Shown here in pieces: positions 22,501 through 33,918 of a stretch of DNA of 64,000 nt; within the stretch, counting starts at the first letter, position 1, and each line of letters starts with the position of its first letter. A program made the position numbers and the translations under genes. The notes under the pieces are model-generated. The model was not told the DNA's origin and ran no database searches. It saw only the letters and a list, made by a program, of their open reading frames with translations. This DNA comes from Arcuatula senhousia (taxonomy: Eukaryota; Mollusca; Bivalvia; Mytilida; Mytilidae). The stretch lies in assembly GCA_963971305.1 (NCBI GenBank), contig OZ020304.1, positions 20,938,103-21,002,102 of the forward strand, read 5' to 3'.

Positions 22501-23790
22501 GTCATATTATAATTTACCATGAACAGATGTAAATTGTTTTTCCTACCTTGCACAGGCTACATCGGACTGGTAACTTTTCAATCTAGTAAGATCTGACCCA
22601 TTCTTCACTTGCAGCTTAAGTAAGGTGGGAAACAGGGTGAATGGAAGTTCCTCTTTTAGGACACAGTATGCGGTGTTAAACATGTATCTCACAAGTGTTT
22701 TATTTTGCTCACTGAGCTTTCTCAAAGCGATGTCCATTGGCCCCGGTTGGCAGTCATTATCGTTAGCTCTCCTTTGCACAGCTAAATGAGCAGCAAGACA
22801 TTGTTCATGCTTAGGTGACGAAAAATGTGATCTAATACTGTGAATTCTGTACGTCGTATTTCCAGACACAAAACTTGATGGCCCTGCTATGTCAGGAAAT
22901 TCCTTGCAGAATTTGCAAATCATTCCATCCTCAGAGTTTTCTATCCCTTCGAAGTCTTTTTTCCATGATTCCAAAAATTGCCTTTTCCTTTTAAGTTCAT
23001 ACACTTTTTTGGAAGCATCATCAGACTTCTTCTTTTGAGGAACCCCACTAAAAAATTTCCCCAACGTAAGTTGCTGATGTGCCATGACTGACACCAAACT
23101 AAAATGGTTATGGCATTGCCGCATACAAAAGACAAGAGAAAAGAGGGGGGACATTTATTGTTTACGCTTTGGAACCAACGTGTCAAAAGTGCAAAATATC
23201 TAATAATTCGGGAAAAGAATAATAACACCAAATACCTTTCATTTCAATTTTTATTCCACACAAAACATTAAAGGCAAATAGCAGGTTAACACAATCCAGT
23301 TGTTTTTTTTATTTCTGTTTTCATTCAACAAATTTGATCTTTTGATCACGTAGCGCAATACACATCCCTGTCAAAAACAGAAGTCCTAAAATAGATACGG
23401 ATCGCTCATTGGTTGGTTTAATTATAGCTGTATTCGGTCACGTTGTCATTGCATGATCGGTAGCTGTTAGATAGTAGACTCTAGAGGCACCTCGAACATA
23501 GAATTTTATGATTGGATGGTCTAATCTCGAATCGACCAATCGCGCAATAGACGTTCTAAAATTAGATAATGGAAATTTTTTGTTTAGAAATAGAGGAATA
23601 ATGATATCGGAATTGATGTGTTTTATTTTAAGCCCGATTAACACGATTGAAGAAATTAAAATTGTGTCACAGCGACATTAGGCCACATTTTTCACTTGCC
23701 CGATCGGACAAGCTTAGCACAACCTTTACTTGTCCGAACTTTCGTTTCACTTGCCCCGGGCAATCGGACAACCGTTAATGTCGAACCCTG
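19582..23790 (-). mobile_element. complete hAT transposon (4209 bp)
   Basis: The left terminus is CAGGGTTCAACATTAAC; the right, read in complement, is CAGGGTTCGACATTAAC (16 of 17 identical), matching the CAGGG start usual for hAT. AACAT flanks both ends (19577-19581 and 23791-23795), and the uninterrupted host sequence matches neighbouring monomers, so this is a 5-bp duplication rather than the usual 8, as in the hAT5 group. Subterminal CTTGTCCGA / CACTTGCCC words occur in both ends (about 19610-19680 and 23690-23775), probably transposase-binding sites. The one gene is on the minus strand. Confidence 0.92.
20442..23085 (-). CDS. hAT transposase, 2 exons, 712 aa
   Basis: The CDS is complement(join(20442..22041,22547..23085)). 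A phase-2 donor (GCAAG|GTAGG) and an ATTTTCAG acceptor remove a 505-bp intron and restore one frame. The start at 23085 (MAHQQLTLGKFF) is preferred over the upstream Met at 23154 because hAT proteins of this kind usually begin this way. A zinc finger, C-x2-C-x26-H-x5-H (Cys57, Cys60, His87, His93), is followed by the RNase-H-like core: MYDGATDAS (Asp208), GAGSDGASVN (Asp275), HCVAHRLEL, GTRWVPH, the insertion domain, and the C-terminal dimerisation segment SSSICERGFSAVKRIKSDWR with likely catalytic Glu633. It resembles the ZNF862/KIAA1586-type hAT group. No stop or frameshift was seen and the termini are intact, so the element may be autonomous. ORFs on the opposite strand here are shadows. 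Confidence 0.93.
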
Positions 23791-25292
23791 AACATGGTGT
23801 CAGTTGTGTAGACCAAAACCCCGAATGTCTGCATACCAAATATCAGATGCCTAGCTATTATACTTTTAACTTAATTTATTTTCCACAAAAGTTTTAATTG
23901 TTCCAAAAAATCTAAGTCGACAGAGTCACTGAACCATGTAAATTGTGCCAAGGTCACAGGAAATGGTTTCAGTTGCATAGACCATAACTCCAGGTGACTG
24001 TATACCAGATATCAGATGCCTAGCTGTTACACTTTTCACTTAATTCACTTTCCACAAAAGTCTTACACAAAGAGTTTTTTGGCCCCAAAAATCATCTAAG
24101 TCCATATAGTCACTGAACCATGAAAATGGGTCAAGGTCAAACGGCATGGCACCAGTTGCATAGACCATAGCCCTAAATGTATGTATACCAGATATCAGAT
24201 GCCTAACTATTATACTTTTCACTTAATTCATTTTCCACAAAAGTCTTACAAAGAAGTTTTTTTGCCCCAAAAATAATCGCAGAGTCAGTGACCATGAAAA
24301 TGGCGTCAGGGTCAAACGGCATGGCACCGGTTACATAGACCATAAACCAAAGTGTCTGTATACCACCTATGAGATGCCTAGCTATTACAGTTTTCACTTA
24401 ATTCATTTTCCACAAAAGTCTTACAAAGGGGTATTTTGGCCCGAAAAAACATCTACATGTAAGTTCACAGAGTCAGTGAACCATGAAATTGGGGTCAAGG
24501 TCAAATGGCATGGTGCCAGTTGCGTAGACCATAACCTGTACTGTCTGTATACCAAATATCAGATGCCTAGCTACTATACTTTTCTTGGAATTCATTTTCC
24601 ACAAAAGTTTTACAAAAAAGTTTATGCCATCGCCGGAAAGTAATACCTATGTCTCGTCTTCAGCGACTAAAGTTGCAGGCGAGACAAAAATTGTCGCAGA
24701 TAAGTGCATATGTTTGTTTTTCAGGGTAATGCCTTATTTTACAAATGTTTTAGACAAAAAAAAAATACAGAAGGCAGTAACTATATACATGTGTTGAGGT
24801 ACACCATCTTTTTTTACCATGCATGTTTTGTATTTGTTTTATCATATTCATTGGCAGCATAAACCAAAATTTTTAAATTAAACAAACCGATCATCTTATT
24901 TCATACAAGACTCATTATTTGCTATTCAGCTCAGCATGCCAAATAAAAATAAAAGTGGTATATTTTCTGAATTTTAGATAATTTGACATCAAACCTATAT
25001 TTAAAAATAAGTTCATTGTATCATTAGATAGACAAAATAGTTTTATGCATGAGATACTTCTATAATTTATTTTATGATTTGTAAAACAACTGAAAATTTT
25101 CTTTTTTAAGTGTAAAAATTGGGACAATATGTGAAGGTATAATTTTAGTTCATTTTTCCTACATTTTTACAATTCCTTCACCTATGAATTAGTTTTGTTT
25201 TCAAAATAGAGGTTTAAAAGAAGGAAAAAATTGCTTGTCATGTTAAAGATAGGCGCAAATAAAAAAAAATCAGGATTTATAATTTATGCCCG

Positions 25293-26430
25293 ATTTTCAT
25301 GTAACGTCTGTCCTAAATTCCATAAAATGGTAAGAACTGTTTAGAAGGGGACTGGAGTCATTAAAGCTAGCCTAGTACTTAAAAAAAACTTTAAACTGAG
25401 TATTATAACTGTAAATAAAATTTTAAAGACACATCCAATATAAATCATAAGAAAAATTTATAATTGAAATTTACTTTTAAAATGTCTGTCCACTATTTCC
25501 TGTTACGTGGGTTAAACTTAAAATCTGATTTATGAAAGAAAAAAGTAACAAGGCAAACTTTTAAGAGTGTTATAACATACATACATGTATATTTCATAGC
25601 ATTATGAAGAAAAAACTTAAGTAAAATGAAAGTATTTCCTGAACTATGAATATAATGAATGTCTGTCCTGTTGTTACGTGAGTGTTACATGATGTTACAT
25701 GAAGTTTTTATTTTGTCTTTGAGGCTGAGTTCATGAATGGATTATGTTGAATTTTCTCAATATGCCAGAATTACTTGGATATACTAAGTTATCTAAATTG
25801 TTACAATAGCTATTGAATATATGAAACCTGATATGAAACAATTTATAAAAGGACAGACAATTTCATGTAACAGGACAGACAATTTCAGAAATTACCAGTT
25901 AAATTTTTGAAAGAATGAAACTTCTTTTATATCAGTACACCCCACATTGTGTAAAATGTATAATAAACATAGACACCAGGAAAAAACATATATTTTTAAG
26001 CTTCCAAAACACTTTTTTTGAATGTCTGTCATGTTACATGGTGTCTGTCACGTTACATGGTGTCTGTCATGTTACATGAGTTTATTTCATTATTCTGAAA
26101 TTAAAACTGTTAAGTCATATACAAATTAATGCTTTTTGCAGCAAATTTCTCCACTACTGTCTTGCATTTTGTAAACCAGTACATGACTTTCCAATATAAC
26201 TAATTTTGCACTCTAGTAAGACTTTTCAAATAAGTCTGTCCTGTTACGTGATTAAATTTGTATTACTTATATTACTCTTTGAGTGCTAGAAATGACAATG
26301 TTTTGTTTTGTCTTTCCAATCTTTCATGAATATAAGTTGAAAGTAATATTGGAAAGTTGTGTTTCAATAACATTTATGAAAGATTTAGCTAATAGAAATA
26401 ATGTCTGTCCTAAAAATTATGTTACGTGAG
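25293..26430. repeat. irregular cluster of a TGTCTGTCC + TTACGTG motif pair
   Basis: The words TGTCTGTCC/A and GTTACGTG/GTTACATG occur together repeatedly: near 25298-25315, 25481-25510, 25661-25703, 26021-26080 (three in a row), 26233-26250 and 26401-26430, and inverted at 25851-25880 (GGACAGACAATTTCATGTAA). Spacing ranges from about 20 to 190 bp and the intervening sequence is unrelated AT-rich DNA. It is therefore not a simple tandem repeat and not part of any ORF. It lies just downstream of the FYTTD1 terminal exon. Confidence 0.75.
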
Positions 26431-26564
26431 CAATCAATAAATTGGATATCTTTAGAGTTGAAGTCATTCAAATATCGTTATTTCTCGATTTTATCATTAG
26501 TAGACCATGATTCTTTAATTTATAGACAATTCAAAGTAAATGGGGTTTCTTAAGATTTTGACTA

Positions 26565-29500
26565 CTATATCCCCTTCAATAGGCTATATATCAAATAATG
26601 AGTCACAAGTGTCTTAATAGAGACATTAGAGAGGGGTATAATTACATTGATCTGTTTCCTAATATTTGGCAGTCTTTTTAATCTTCTTCTGTTTCCAATG
26701 CCTCTGAAATAAACATAAACATAATCATCAAAAATACAACAAAATTTGGAGGTATTCAAAAGTTTCTCTTCTTAAACTTTATTTATTTTTTTTTTCATCT
26801 TCAGGAGCTCCTGAAATTTAAGTTGTTGCTACTTGAGTTTGCTTTGTTGATTTTTGTGTGTTTTCATGGTTTTTTGGGTGTTTATTTCAATCTGTCATTG
26901 CCTTTCTCTGCTTTGTCTCTAAAACTTTCATTTTAATGCACACATGTTTAATGCTTTCTATCAAAACAAATCATTTTCACACCTCAATTTGTTTTATTGG
27001 GTATGAAAAGATCAATAGTATTTATGTTGCACATTCTTTTTTCAAATGATCTTGTTCATGTTGTTGAAAATGAATTTTATTTGACATCAATAAAATCAAC
27101 AAATAATCATTTTGCATCCTATTGTTATCTATAATAATCTTTTTCACTATAACAGTCTGTTACCAAAATAATCTTTCTCTGCTGAAGATTAACAAAATAT
27201 GATTATTATGATTAATCAATCTATAATATAAGTATCCAACAGCTGTGAATGAAGCTTATGAATACTGAAATCTGTTTTTTTGTCAATCAAATTGTCCAGG
27301 TGTTCGTTCACCAATGATAAAGCAAAATGATGATCAATGATCCCTACTATAGATGAAGGGCTAAATTTATAAGTTTACCATGTTTAGTGAGCTGTGTCGC
27401 GTCATTATTTTCTATTAGAATAAGTACATATGAAATATTGATAGGTTAAACTAGTTTATTGATCAAACCCTCCAATTGAAACATTTAAACACAATCACAC
27501 TGTTGACCTGTTTGCTGTGCACACATTTGATGGAAAAGCAAATTTTTTAAATGTGTTTCCATGCTGATAAGTTTACAAATTTTCATTCAAACCTGACTAA
27601 TGGTTCCCTAAATTATATAGGTGAGGTGTAACAGACAGTCAGACCAGTAAACAGACGGAAAAATGTTAAATTTTCATATTAAGAGGAAATCACCAGCAAG
27701 AAAGGTCATATTTACCTGGGAGAAATATCTTTATTTTCTACATTCACCATCAGTAATCCATCATCATTAGCTACATTAGAATTACGCCATCTAGAATCAG
27801 AAGAAATCAATCAATGTACATCTTTATCACATACATGTATGTATCAGAATTGTGGTCTTCTAATAAATTTTTATTCAAACCACTTTTGATTAGTTGATTT
27901 TTCTGGGTTTTTTTCAAGTAATTTTTGCTGCTTGTTCCACAAATCATGGAATTCAAATTAAATATTCTAACTAAAGCATAAAATTGATGTCAATTTGCTA
28001 CTGGTTGTCTAACAGTCATGACCAAAGCTTTGGAAATTTATTTCTCTAATTTTCGTCCAATTTATCAACCTCTCAACCAGTTGTGAAAAAATATTTCTCA
28101 CCTCTAGAGAAAATTTTGTTCTCAGCGTAATTGCACGTGCAATTGATGATCAACCTTTATTCAATTTTTAAACATCAGAGAAAAACCTTCTACAACTTAA
28201 TTCTCGATGATTATGGAATTTCTAACATCTCTGGAAATAAATTTGATATTTTAATCGCTCGGCAAGCCTCGTCATTAAAATAATAAAATTTATTTCCCTC
28301 GATGTTAGAAATTCCATAATCACAAGCCTCGCCATTAAAATAATAAAATTTATTTCCCTCGATGTTAGAAATTCCATAATCACCTCGATCGCGTTGTAGA
28401 AGCTATATTAAACTGATTTTGATTATTTTTTCATGATTTTATTTAGTTCAGGTCTGTCCACAACCCGATTACTATTTTGAAAGTTGTATTTCAAGCATAA
28501 CATTATCCATGAACTTTCTTTAAAAGTTTGTTTGGGAAATGTTTTTTTTAAGAGTCTGATAATATTTCTACGATGTATACTGAAAAATACACATAGCTAT
28601 AGATTACTAGTGCATTCAAAGTATATTCTTATCTGTGTATTTCAGCATAATCACAATATATCTCAAGACCATACATGTACCTTCTTCTCTTCACTGGAGG
28701 TTGATCACTCTGTAAAATAAATATATAAATAATGGGTCATAATCAGAAATGGCCAGATTGTGTTAATGATAAACAACAGCAAACTGGGAGAAGCATTCTA
28801 CAACAGATATTAACTTGAATCCCAGAATATGGGACTCCATGTTGATGCTCAATACCAGATTTCAAGAGGCTGTGATAATTACCTGTAGTTGCTGAAAAAA
28901 TAGTTATAAAAATACAAAAAATCACCACTCCAGGCTCAATGTTCACAATTCTACAAATCAGTTTTGAACTTGGTCAAAATGGAACAAGGCAATCAAGAAA
29001 TTTTAGTTTAATGGGCCAATATCAAGACTGCACAGATCAAAATCCTGGTTGGGTGAGTTGCTTACTCCTAATTGATCATTTGTTTCTGGATGCTGATGCA
29101 TGTAGAGTTATTTCACACCAAATTGTCTTAAAATTAATTACGAGTTTCTAACTTCTACAAGTGTTGAAAGTTTTTGGTGTGCTTTTGTTTTAAAAATTAA
29201 TGATTATTTAATTTTATTGAAAACAATATGAGTTTAAGTATAATGTTATATATCATGTATGTCAGTTTCAGACCCAAATACAAAACGAAAATACTATGAA
29301 GTTTCTGTAAGGGACAATTGGACCCTAACACTATAGTGAAGGCATGAACACATTATATGTAAAACTAACCACAACTGAGTTGTTGAGACTGTTTCTCCTT
29401 TTATTCCCTGAGATCTGGGGGCCCTGTTGTCCCTGCTGTTGTTTAATCCTTTGTAAAGTTAGTCTAGCCTGTCTAAGAGCTTTCAAAGCCTGAGTCTTTT

Positions 29501-32500
29501 TCTTAGATAAGCTCATGTTATTGTTTCTAATTGGCACATTCTGTCCTGTTAAGCCACCACGAATACCACCCCTTCTAATCCCTCCTCGGCCCTGCCCCTG
29601 ACCTCTACCCCCACGCTGCCTGTTGTCATGTTGATAAAAGTTCTGTCGATTTGTCTGTTGATAGTTTTGATTTTGGTTGTACTGGTTCTGCTGGTTTCCT
29701 TTCTTGTTTTGTTGAATTATTTGTCTGTTGACTTGCTGTCCTTGTCTGTTTTTCATGAATCTTGGAGTGCCACCTCCTCTAGGTTTACCACCCTGCTTAC
29801 CAGGGGATCTTTGCTGCTAAACAGAAACAAAGCTAAAAATTTTCATGTTAAATGAAATGTACCCAGTACAATTAGGTCAAATTACCAAAGTTTGTGTCAA
29901 TAAACAGCATTATAAATCTACTGGCATTTATTGATAAGAAATTAAAAAGAATCTCCACTATAACATGGTTATTAACATATATGAAATGTCTCCAGTTGTG
30001 TTGAGTACAGGAAAGGAAATCTCAATATTTCTAAAACTTTTTTTAATGAAAACTTTTAAAGAAAATTTCTGTTATTCTACCATGTCTATTATCCTATATT
30101 TTCTAATTATAATACATGTTACAAAAAATGTACCTTTGTAAGATTTGTTAAATGTAACTTTTGGATTACCTGCACTTGTGAAATTCAATACACTGGTGTA
30201 GAATAATTGACATTCAGCAAAGAATTCCACTTAAACCAGTGCTAAGAGCCATTCAAAACTCACAATGAGGTGTGAGCTTTACAATTTGAAGCTCCATGTT
30301 GAAAGCCTCCCTGTGATTTGAGGATCAGCAATACAAAGCACTGTTCCTTTGTCCACTTCAATATTCATAATGTGATTTTGTGTCATGCTTTATTCCATAT
30401 CACTTCATTCTTATTATGTACCTGTTGTCTATTTAGTGGGCTTACACCAACTGCCTGTTGAAACTTTTGGCCACCAAATCTTCTTTTATTCTTCTGTTTT
30501 TGAACACCTCCTCCTCTAGTTCCCCTAAGACGATCTCTACCTCCTTGGTTTTGATTCCCACCTCTTCTTTGACCTTGGCCTCTGCCACCTCTTCTTTGAC
30601 CTTGACCTCTACCACCTCTACCACCACGACCTTGACCACCTTGGTTTAGTTGTCCCCCTCTACCTCTCTGCCCACCACCTCCACCTTTTCCTTTTTTGTT
30701 TAATTTGATTATGTCATCTGGTTTGATAAAAGAAATTGAATGTCTAGACCTCAAATGTAAAGCAAATCTATGTTTTATTTAAAAGACATGATGCCAACCA
30801 GTTCTTCTGAACCATAGAGTTTATGTCAGGGATATATTTTAATGATAATTTTTATAAAATCATGTCCTAATGCATATATATGTGTGTGAATAAAGTTTCA
30901 TGATATTTGTAATATCATACAGTCATATACATTCCACTTACTGTCATGGCTTTGTATTTGCAGCAGCCTACAATTTGACCAGTGGTCGCTGCTTGCTGTT
31001 TGCCTATCTTACCTACATTGTAGTGCACAATGGTTCCATTCTTCAGAAATGGAACCAAAAACACACATACATGTATCCTTTCTGCCTTAATTTTTTTAAT
31101 ATAAACAAATCAATATTAAATGTAAAAATTATTTCCCCACCTGCGTGACTATCACTAGTTACGATAACATAACCCTTACATCATTACTCTCCGTGAGGGT
31201 TACAATTCCCATCCATTACTCTCAACGGAGCAAAACAAATTTCTTTGTTAAACACACTTTTCTAATCTGTTTGAATGTTTGCATATGGAACACAGTTTGA
31301 GGATAAGTTTGGAGTCTGAGATACATTTTGTAACATTAAGTCTAAAATAACAAATACCATTTGTCTTATTTGTACTTATCATGCTTATATACATGTACAT
31401 GTACTTGATATATAAATTGTACTCTCAATTGTATTAATTCATTTATTTATAATTGATATTCTTCATCATTATAATATTGTTTCAGAGATTCCAAAGGACG
31501 TCAGACCAACGGACAAATCCGGTAAAAATTCAGTCAATCCAGAAAAAAATCGGATCAGCCGGTCTGGAAGTCTGGTAAAAATTCTGCTTTTAAATTGTCT
31601 TCTCTTTTTCCGGTCCCGTAAAAACTGTTCAATCTGATATTAACCATGCGAACAGCAGAAGCTTTACCAGACCAAATGTCTGGTAAAGTAATTTTCACCT
31701 TGGGAATCTCTGTTGTTTGTACTGTCATTGCCCCTTGAGGATCCATAATTGGTCAATAAACTTGTATTCTTGTTCAAAATTCTCATCCATTGAAAAACAA
31801 CACAAGTTTTCAAATTGTAAGCAGATCATCTGGATGTATAATTTCATGTTCTTATCTATAGCATGTTTTATAAAGCATGCAGATTGATCTTGATCTAAAT
31901 TAATTTATTAAGTATTTTAACACGTTGAAAATTTATTAAGATGATTGAATATGATTGATGTAAAATACCAAATACATATCATTTAATAGAGGGCCCCGTT
32001 CATAAATTGCATTATTATGTGTGAACTTGAGCGCCACCGATCGGTTTCGCTGTGCTCCATTGAGAGAAATGGGTGGAAATCCTAACCCTCACGGAGATTA
32101 CATTATCGTAACTAGACTATCACATGTATCACCATTTATAACCTGGATTTTTCACTTCGCAAAGTCTAGTCAAAAAGGGGCAGAGAGGCACACTGTTAAG
32201 CGTACAAGGTGCAGTGCCCCTCTATTTTGGTCCAGCTAGGTCACTGATATTTCCTTCAAGGAAAAGTATCTATAATTCAAAATAAATTAAGTGTTGTAAA
32301 TTGTTGTGCAAAATTTTCTGCACACAACTTCAACTGCTCACATCACAAGACTTCATGGAATTGTCAAGCGGACAGTTATTGTTTTTAAATTTGTTTAAAT
32401 GTGTTTTTTAAATCTATTTACATACATATACATGCCCTTAATTTTACATGATAATTAACACACTGAATTGGGTATTGGCAGCGTAATGGGTGAACTTCCC

Positions 32501-32895
32501 GAGCACCAGAGTTCACTCTCAGTATGTAAGGTTTGGGTTGTTGATTTCTGTTCGATTGATTTTGTTTTTTATGATTTGTGTTTCTTTGAGCTGTTCTCGT
32601 TGGTGTTTACTAGTTTTGTCCTTGGCCATTCATTCCCCCCTTTCGGACTTTTGACACTTGAATTTCCAAATCGTGCTTCTTTGCCTTTTAAAACGGTAAG
32701 TCCACGTACATGTCGGAGTGTAGTGAGTGAGTGGGGCAAGACATGTAAGTCAGCAAAATGATGGCCATGCTAGTAACATGATATTTTAAGGAAAATTCGT
32801 CTAAAACGTGTCATAAAAAGGACCCAAACCATAACCATAAGTACAGTACCTAAAGACATGTCCACTTTCATGTCTGCCGAGACTTTTGAAGCCAT
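26565..32895 (-). CDS. FYTTD1: FYTTD1/UIF-like mRNA export adaptor (6 exons)
   Basis: The model is complement(join(26565..26703,27716..27790,28681..28709,29370..29816,30422..30717,32850..32895)), 343 aa, all phases consistent. Exon 1 (MASKVSADMK...) ends inside the UAP56-binding motif: the junction at 32850/30717 creates VDMSLDDIIKLNKK, diagnostic of UIF and ALYREF adaptors that recruit the helicase UAP56/DDX39B to nuclear mRNA. A long RGG/RGQ-rich basic region follows, then GVSPLNR (exon 2 end), a Gln/Asn- and RGG-rich stretch with KKKTQALKALRQARL (exon 3), and KRRRWRNSNVANDDGLLMVN across exons 4-5. SPLNR and RRWR...GGLL-like strings match FYTTD1 rather than ALYREF, and there is no RRM. Exon 6 is weakest: its acceptor has two AG choices (26703 or 26701), giving different C-termini, and neither resembles the vertebrate tail. 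Introns hold several MITEs. The region upstream of exon 1 contains GGCGCGC. Confidence 0.88.
28187..28402. mobile_element. 216-bp foldback MITE with internal 60-bp duplication
   Basis: The ends CTTCTACAAC (28187-28196) and GTTGTAGAAG (28393-28402) are perfect inverted repeats. Longer arms pair GATTATGGAATTTCTAACAT with its complement on the right. The right arm contains a direct 60-bp duplication: AAGCCTCG...ATAATCAC starts at 28264 and again at 28324. It lies in the FYTTD1 intron between exons 4 and 5. Confidence 0.85.
28710..29369 (-). other. FYTTD1 intron 3, no further gene seen
   Basis: The interval between exons 3 and 4 holds only short ORFs with no recognisable product. Splice signals at both edges (GTTAGT donor at 29369, TTATTTTACAG acceptor at 28710) support its status as an intron. 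Confidence 0.6.
31144..32123. mobile_element. foldback element with ~90-bp arms in FYTTD1 intron 1
   Basis: Left-arm strings ACTAGTTACGATAACAT, CTCCGTGAGGGTTA and CTCAACGGAGC (31144-31235) are mirrored on the right as GCTCCATTGAGAG, TAACCCTCACGGAG and TATCGTAACTAGACTATCAC (about 32054-32123). The roughly 800-bp centre is AT-rich with no gene. Target duplication is unclear. Confidence 0.7.
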
Positions 32896-33918
32896 TCTTA
32901 GCAAATAAACAATGCTTGCTGATGAAGCTGTAAATCCAATATGGCGCGCACTTGCAATGTCTCACTAATTACCAAACATAAATAGAAAATAAAAGGCAAA
33001 GCACAACAACGTAACGTTCTACTTATTTTTTTTCTCACTTAAATGATGTCTTCTACTTAATTGTGCATTTATGCACAATCCAATGTTTTGCTTTATTTTT
33101 GTTAATGATTTGTTACCCGTAGATGCAGATGGACAGTCCACAAGCATTGTTTTACCTTTCAATAAATTCAATCAGAATAAATTTTGTTGTTCTGGGACTA
33201 AATCATGTAAATATAATACATGTACAGGAAAAGCTATTGGTTCTTTGACAAATCAGATTTTATTTCATAGAATTGTTGGTACATTAATTTTGTTGTTTCT
33301 TTACTAAGTTTCTGTGTGACATTGTATCACCTTTGACAGTCATACCCTTGGGACAATATGTGAATATTTTCACAAGCATGACAAGACTACCTGGACACCT
33401 AAGTTCATGAATTTTTTTCACAAGACCGCATGGACACTTAAGTTCAAACTCTCACCTGTTACTAACTTGGCATCATCATTTATTCTAAATTTCTATAAGA
33501 AAATCCCTTCTTCTTCTATAGATTTTAAGCATAGCATCAATAAATTGATGATTGATTGCCATGTGCCTGCATGCACTTTATAATAAAAATTAAGAATTCA
33601 AAAACAATATGTAAATTAGAGATCATTCAAACATTTGTTAATCCCTTTTTTATTGAACCTTTCATATTCATATTGCTAGAGAGAACAACAGAAGCAATCT
33701 TTTTAAAAGCACACAATGTAGTGGCATGTACAACTAAGCATGGTATCATATATATTCCATTGAATTAAAATTCTTGAAAAAAATGACTCGTGCCTATCCT
33801 TGAATGTGGTAATACATGTCAGAATGTAGATGGCAGTTGTTTTTTCAGTTTCTGTAGCCTGTTGAAATCAGAATGTGATTTGTAATGGCAACTAGACAGT
33901 AGATAATCTTGTAAAAAA
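32896..33918. other. intergenic stretch upstream of FYTTD1
   Basis: This likely holds the FYTTD1 promoter (minus strand), with CCAATATGGCGCGCAC at about 32935-32950, roughly 45 bases upstream of the ATG; a YY1-like ATGGCG core is present but unproven. ORFs at 33071-33307 and 33556-33768 have no recognisable similarity. Confidence 0.4.

Larger units (their letters stand above)
19192..24686 (+). mobile_element. TGTCTCGCC tandem-array element, copy 1 (split by hAT)
   Basis: The left end is ACAAGAGTTGACACTAAAGT followed by ATGTCTCGCCTG. The right end is a short CGCC tract and a hairpin (24650-24686) whose arms are TGTCTCG... and ...GCAGGCGAGACA. The body is a degenerate array: CAGATGCCTAG-type strings at 19470, 23844, 24013, 24196, 24371 and 24560, spaced 169-189 bp on the right side. 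Monomers carry TCAAGGTCA-type words and CAGTTGCATAGACCATAACC-like strings. The hAT transposon at 19582-23790 sits in the first part of the array; without it the element is about 1.3 kb. ORFs inside (24040-24643) are just monomers in translation. Confidence 0.85.

Noticed and set aside
22042..22546. Reading the 616-codon frame from 22292 as an independent transposase start
   Set aside because: The first 84 codons are AT-rich intron translation; the splice model joins the zinc-finger exon in phase and is clearly better.
24040..24643. Several overlapping 60-89-codon ORFs with similar translations
   Set aside because: They repeat with the ~180-bp monomers of the TGTCTCGCC element and are not genes.
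26858..27049. Phe/Cys-rich small ORF in the FYTTD1 terminal intron
   Set aside because: The T-rich composition explains it; no start context or similarity.
30458..30649. Ser/Thr/Leu-rich ORF on the plus strand
   Set aside because: It is the antisense of the RGG-rich FYTTD1 exon 2, whose repeats force a low-complexity open frame.
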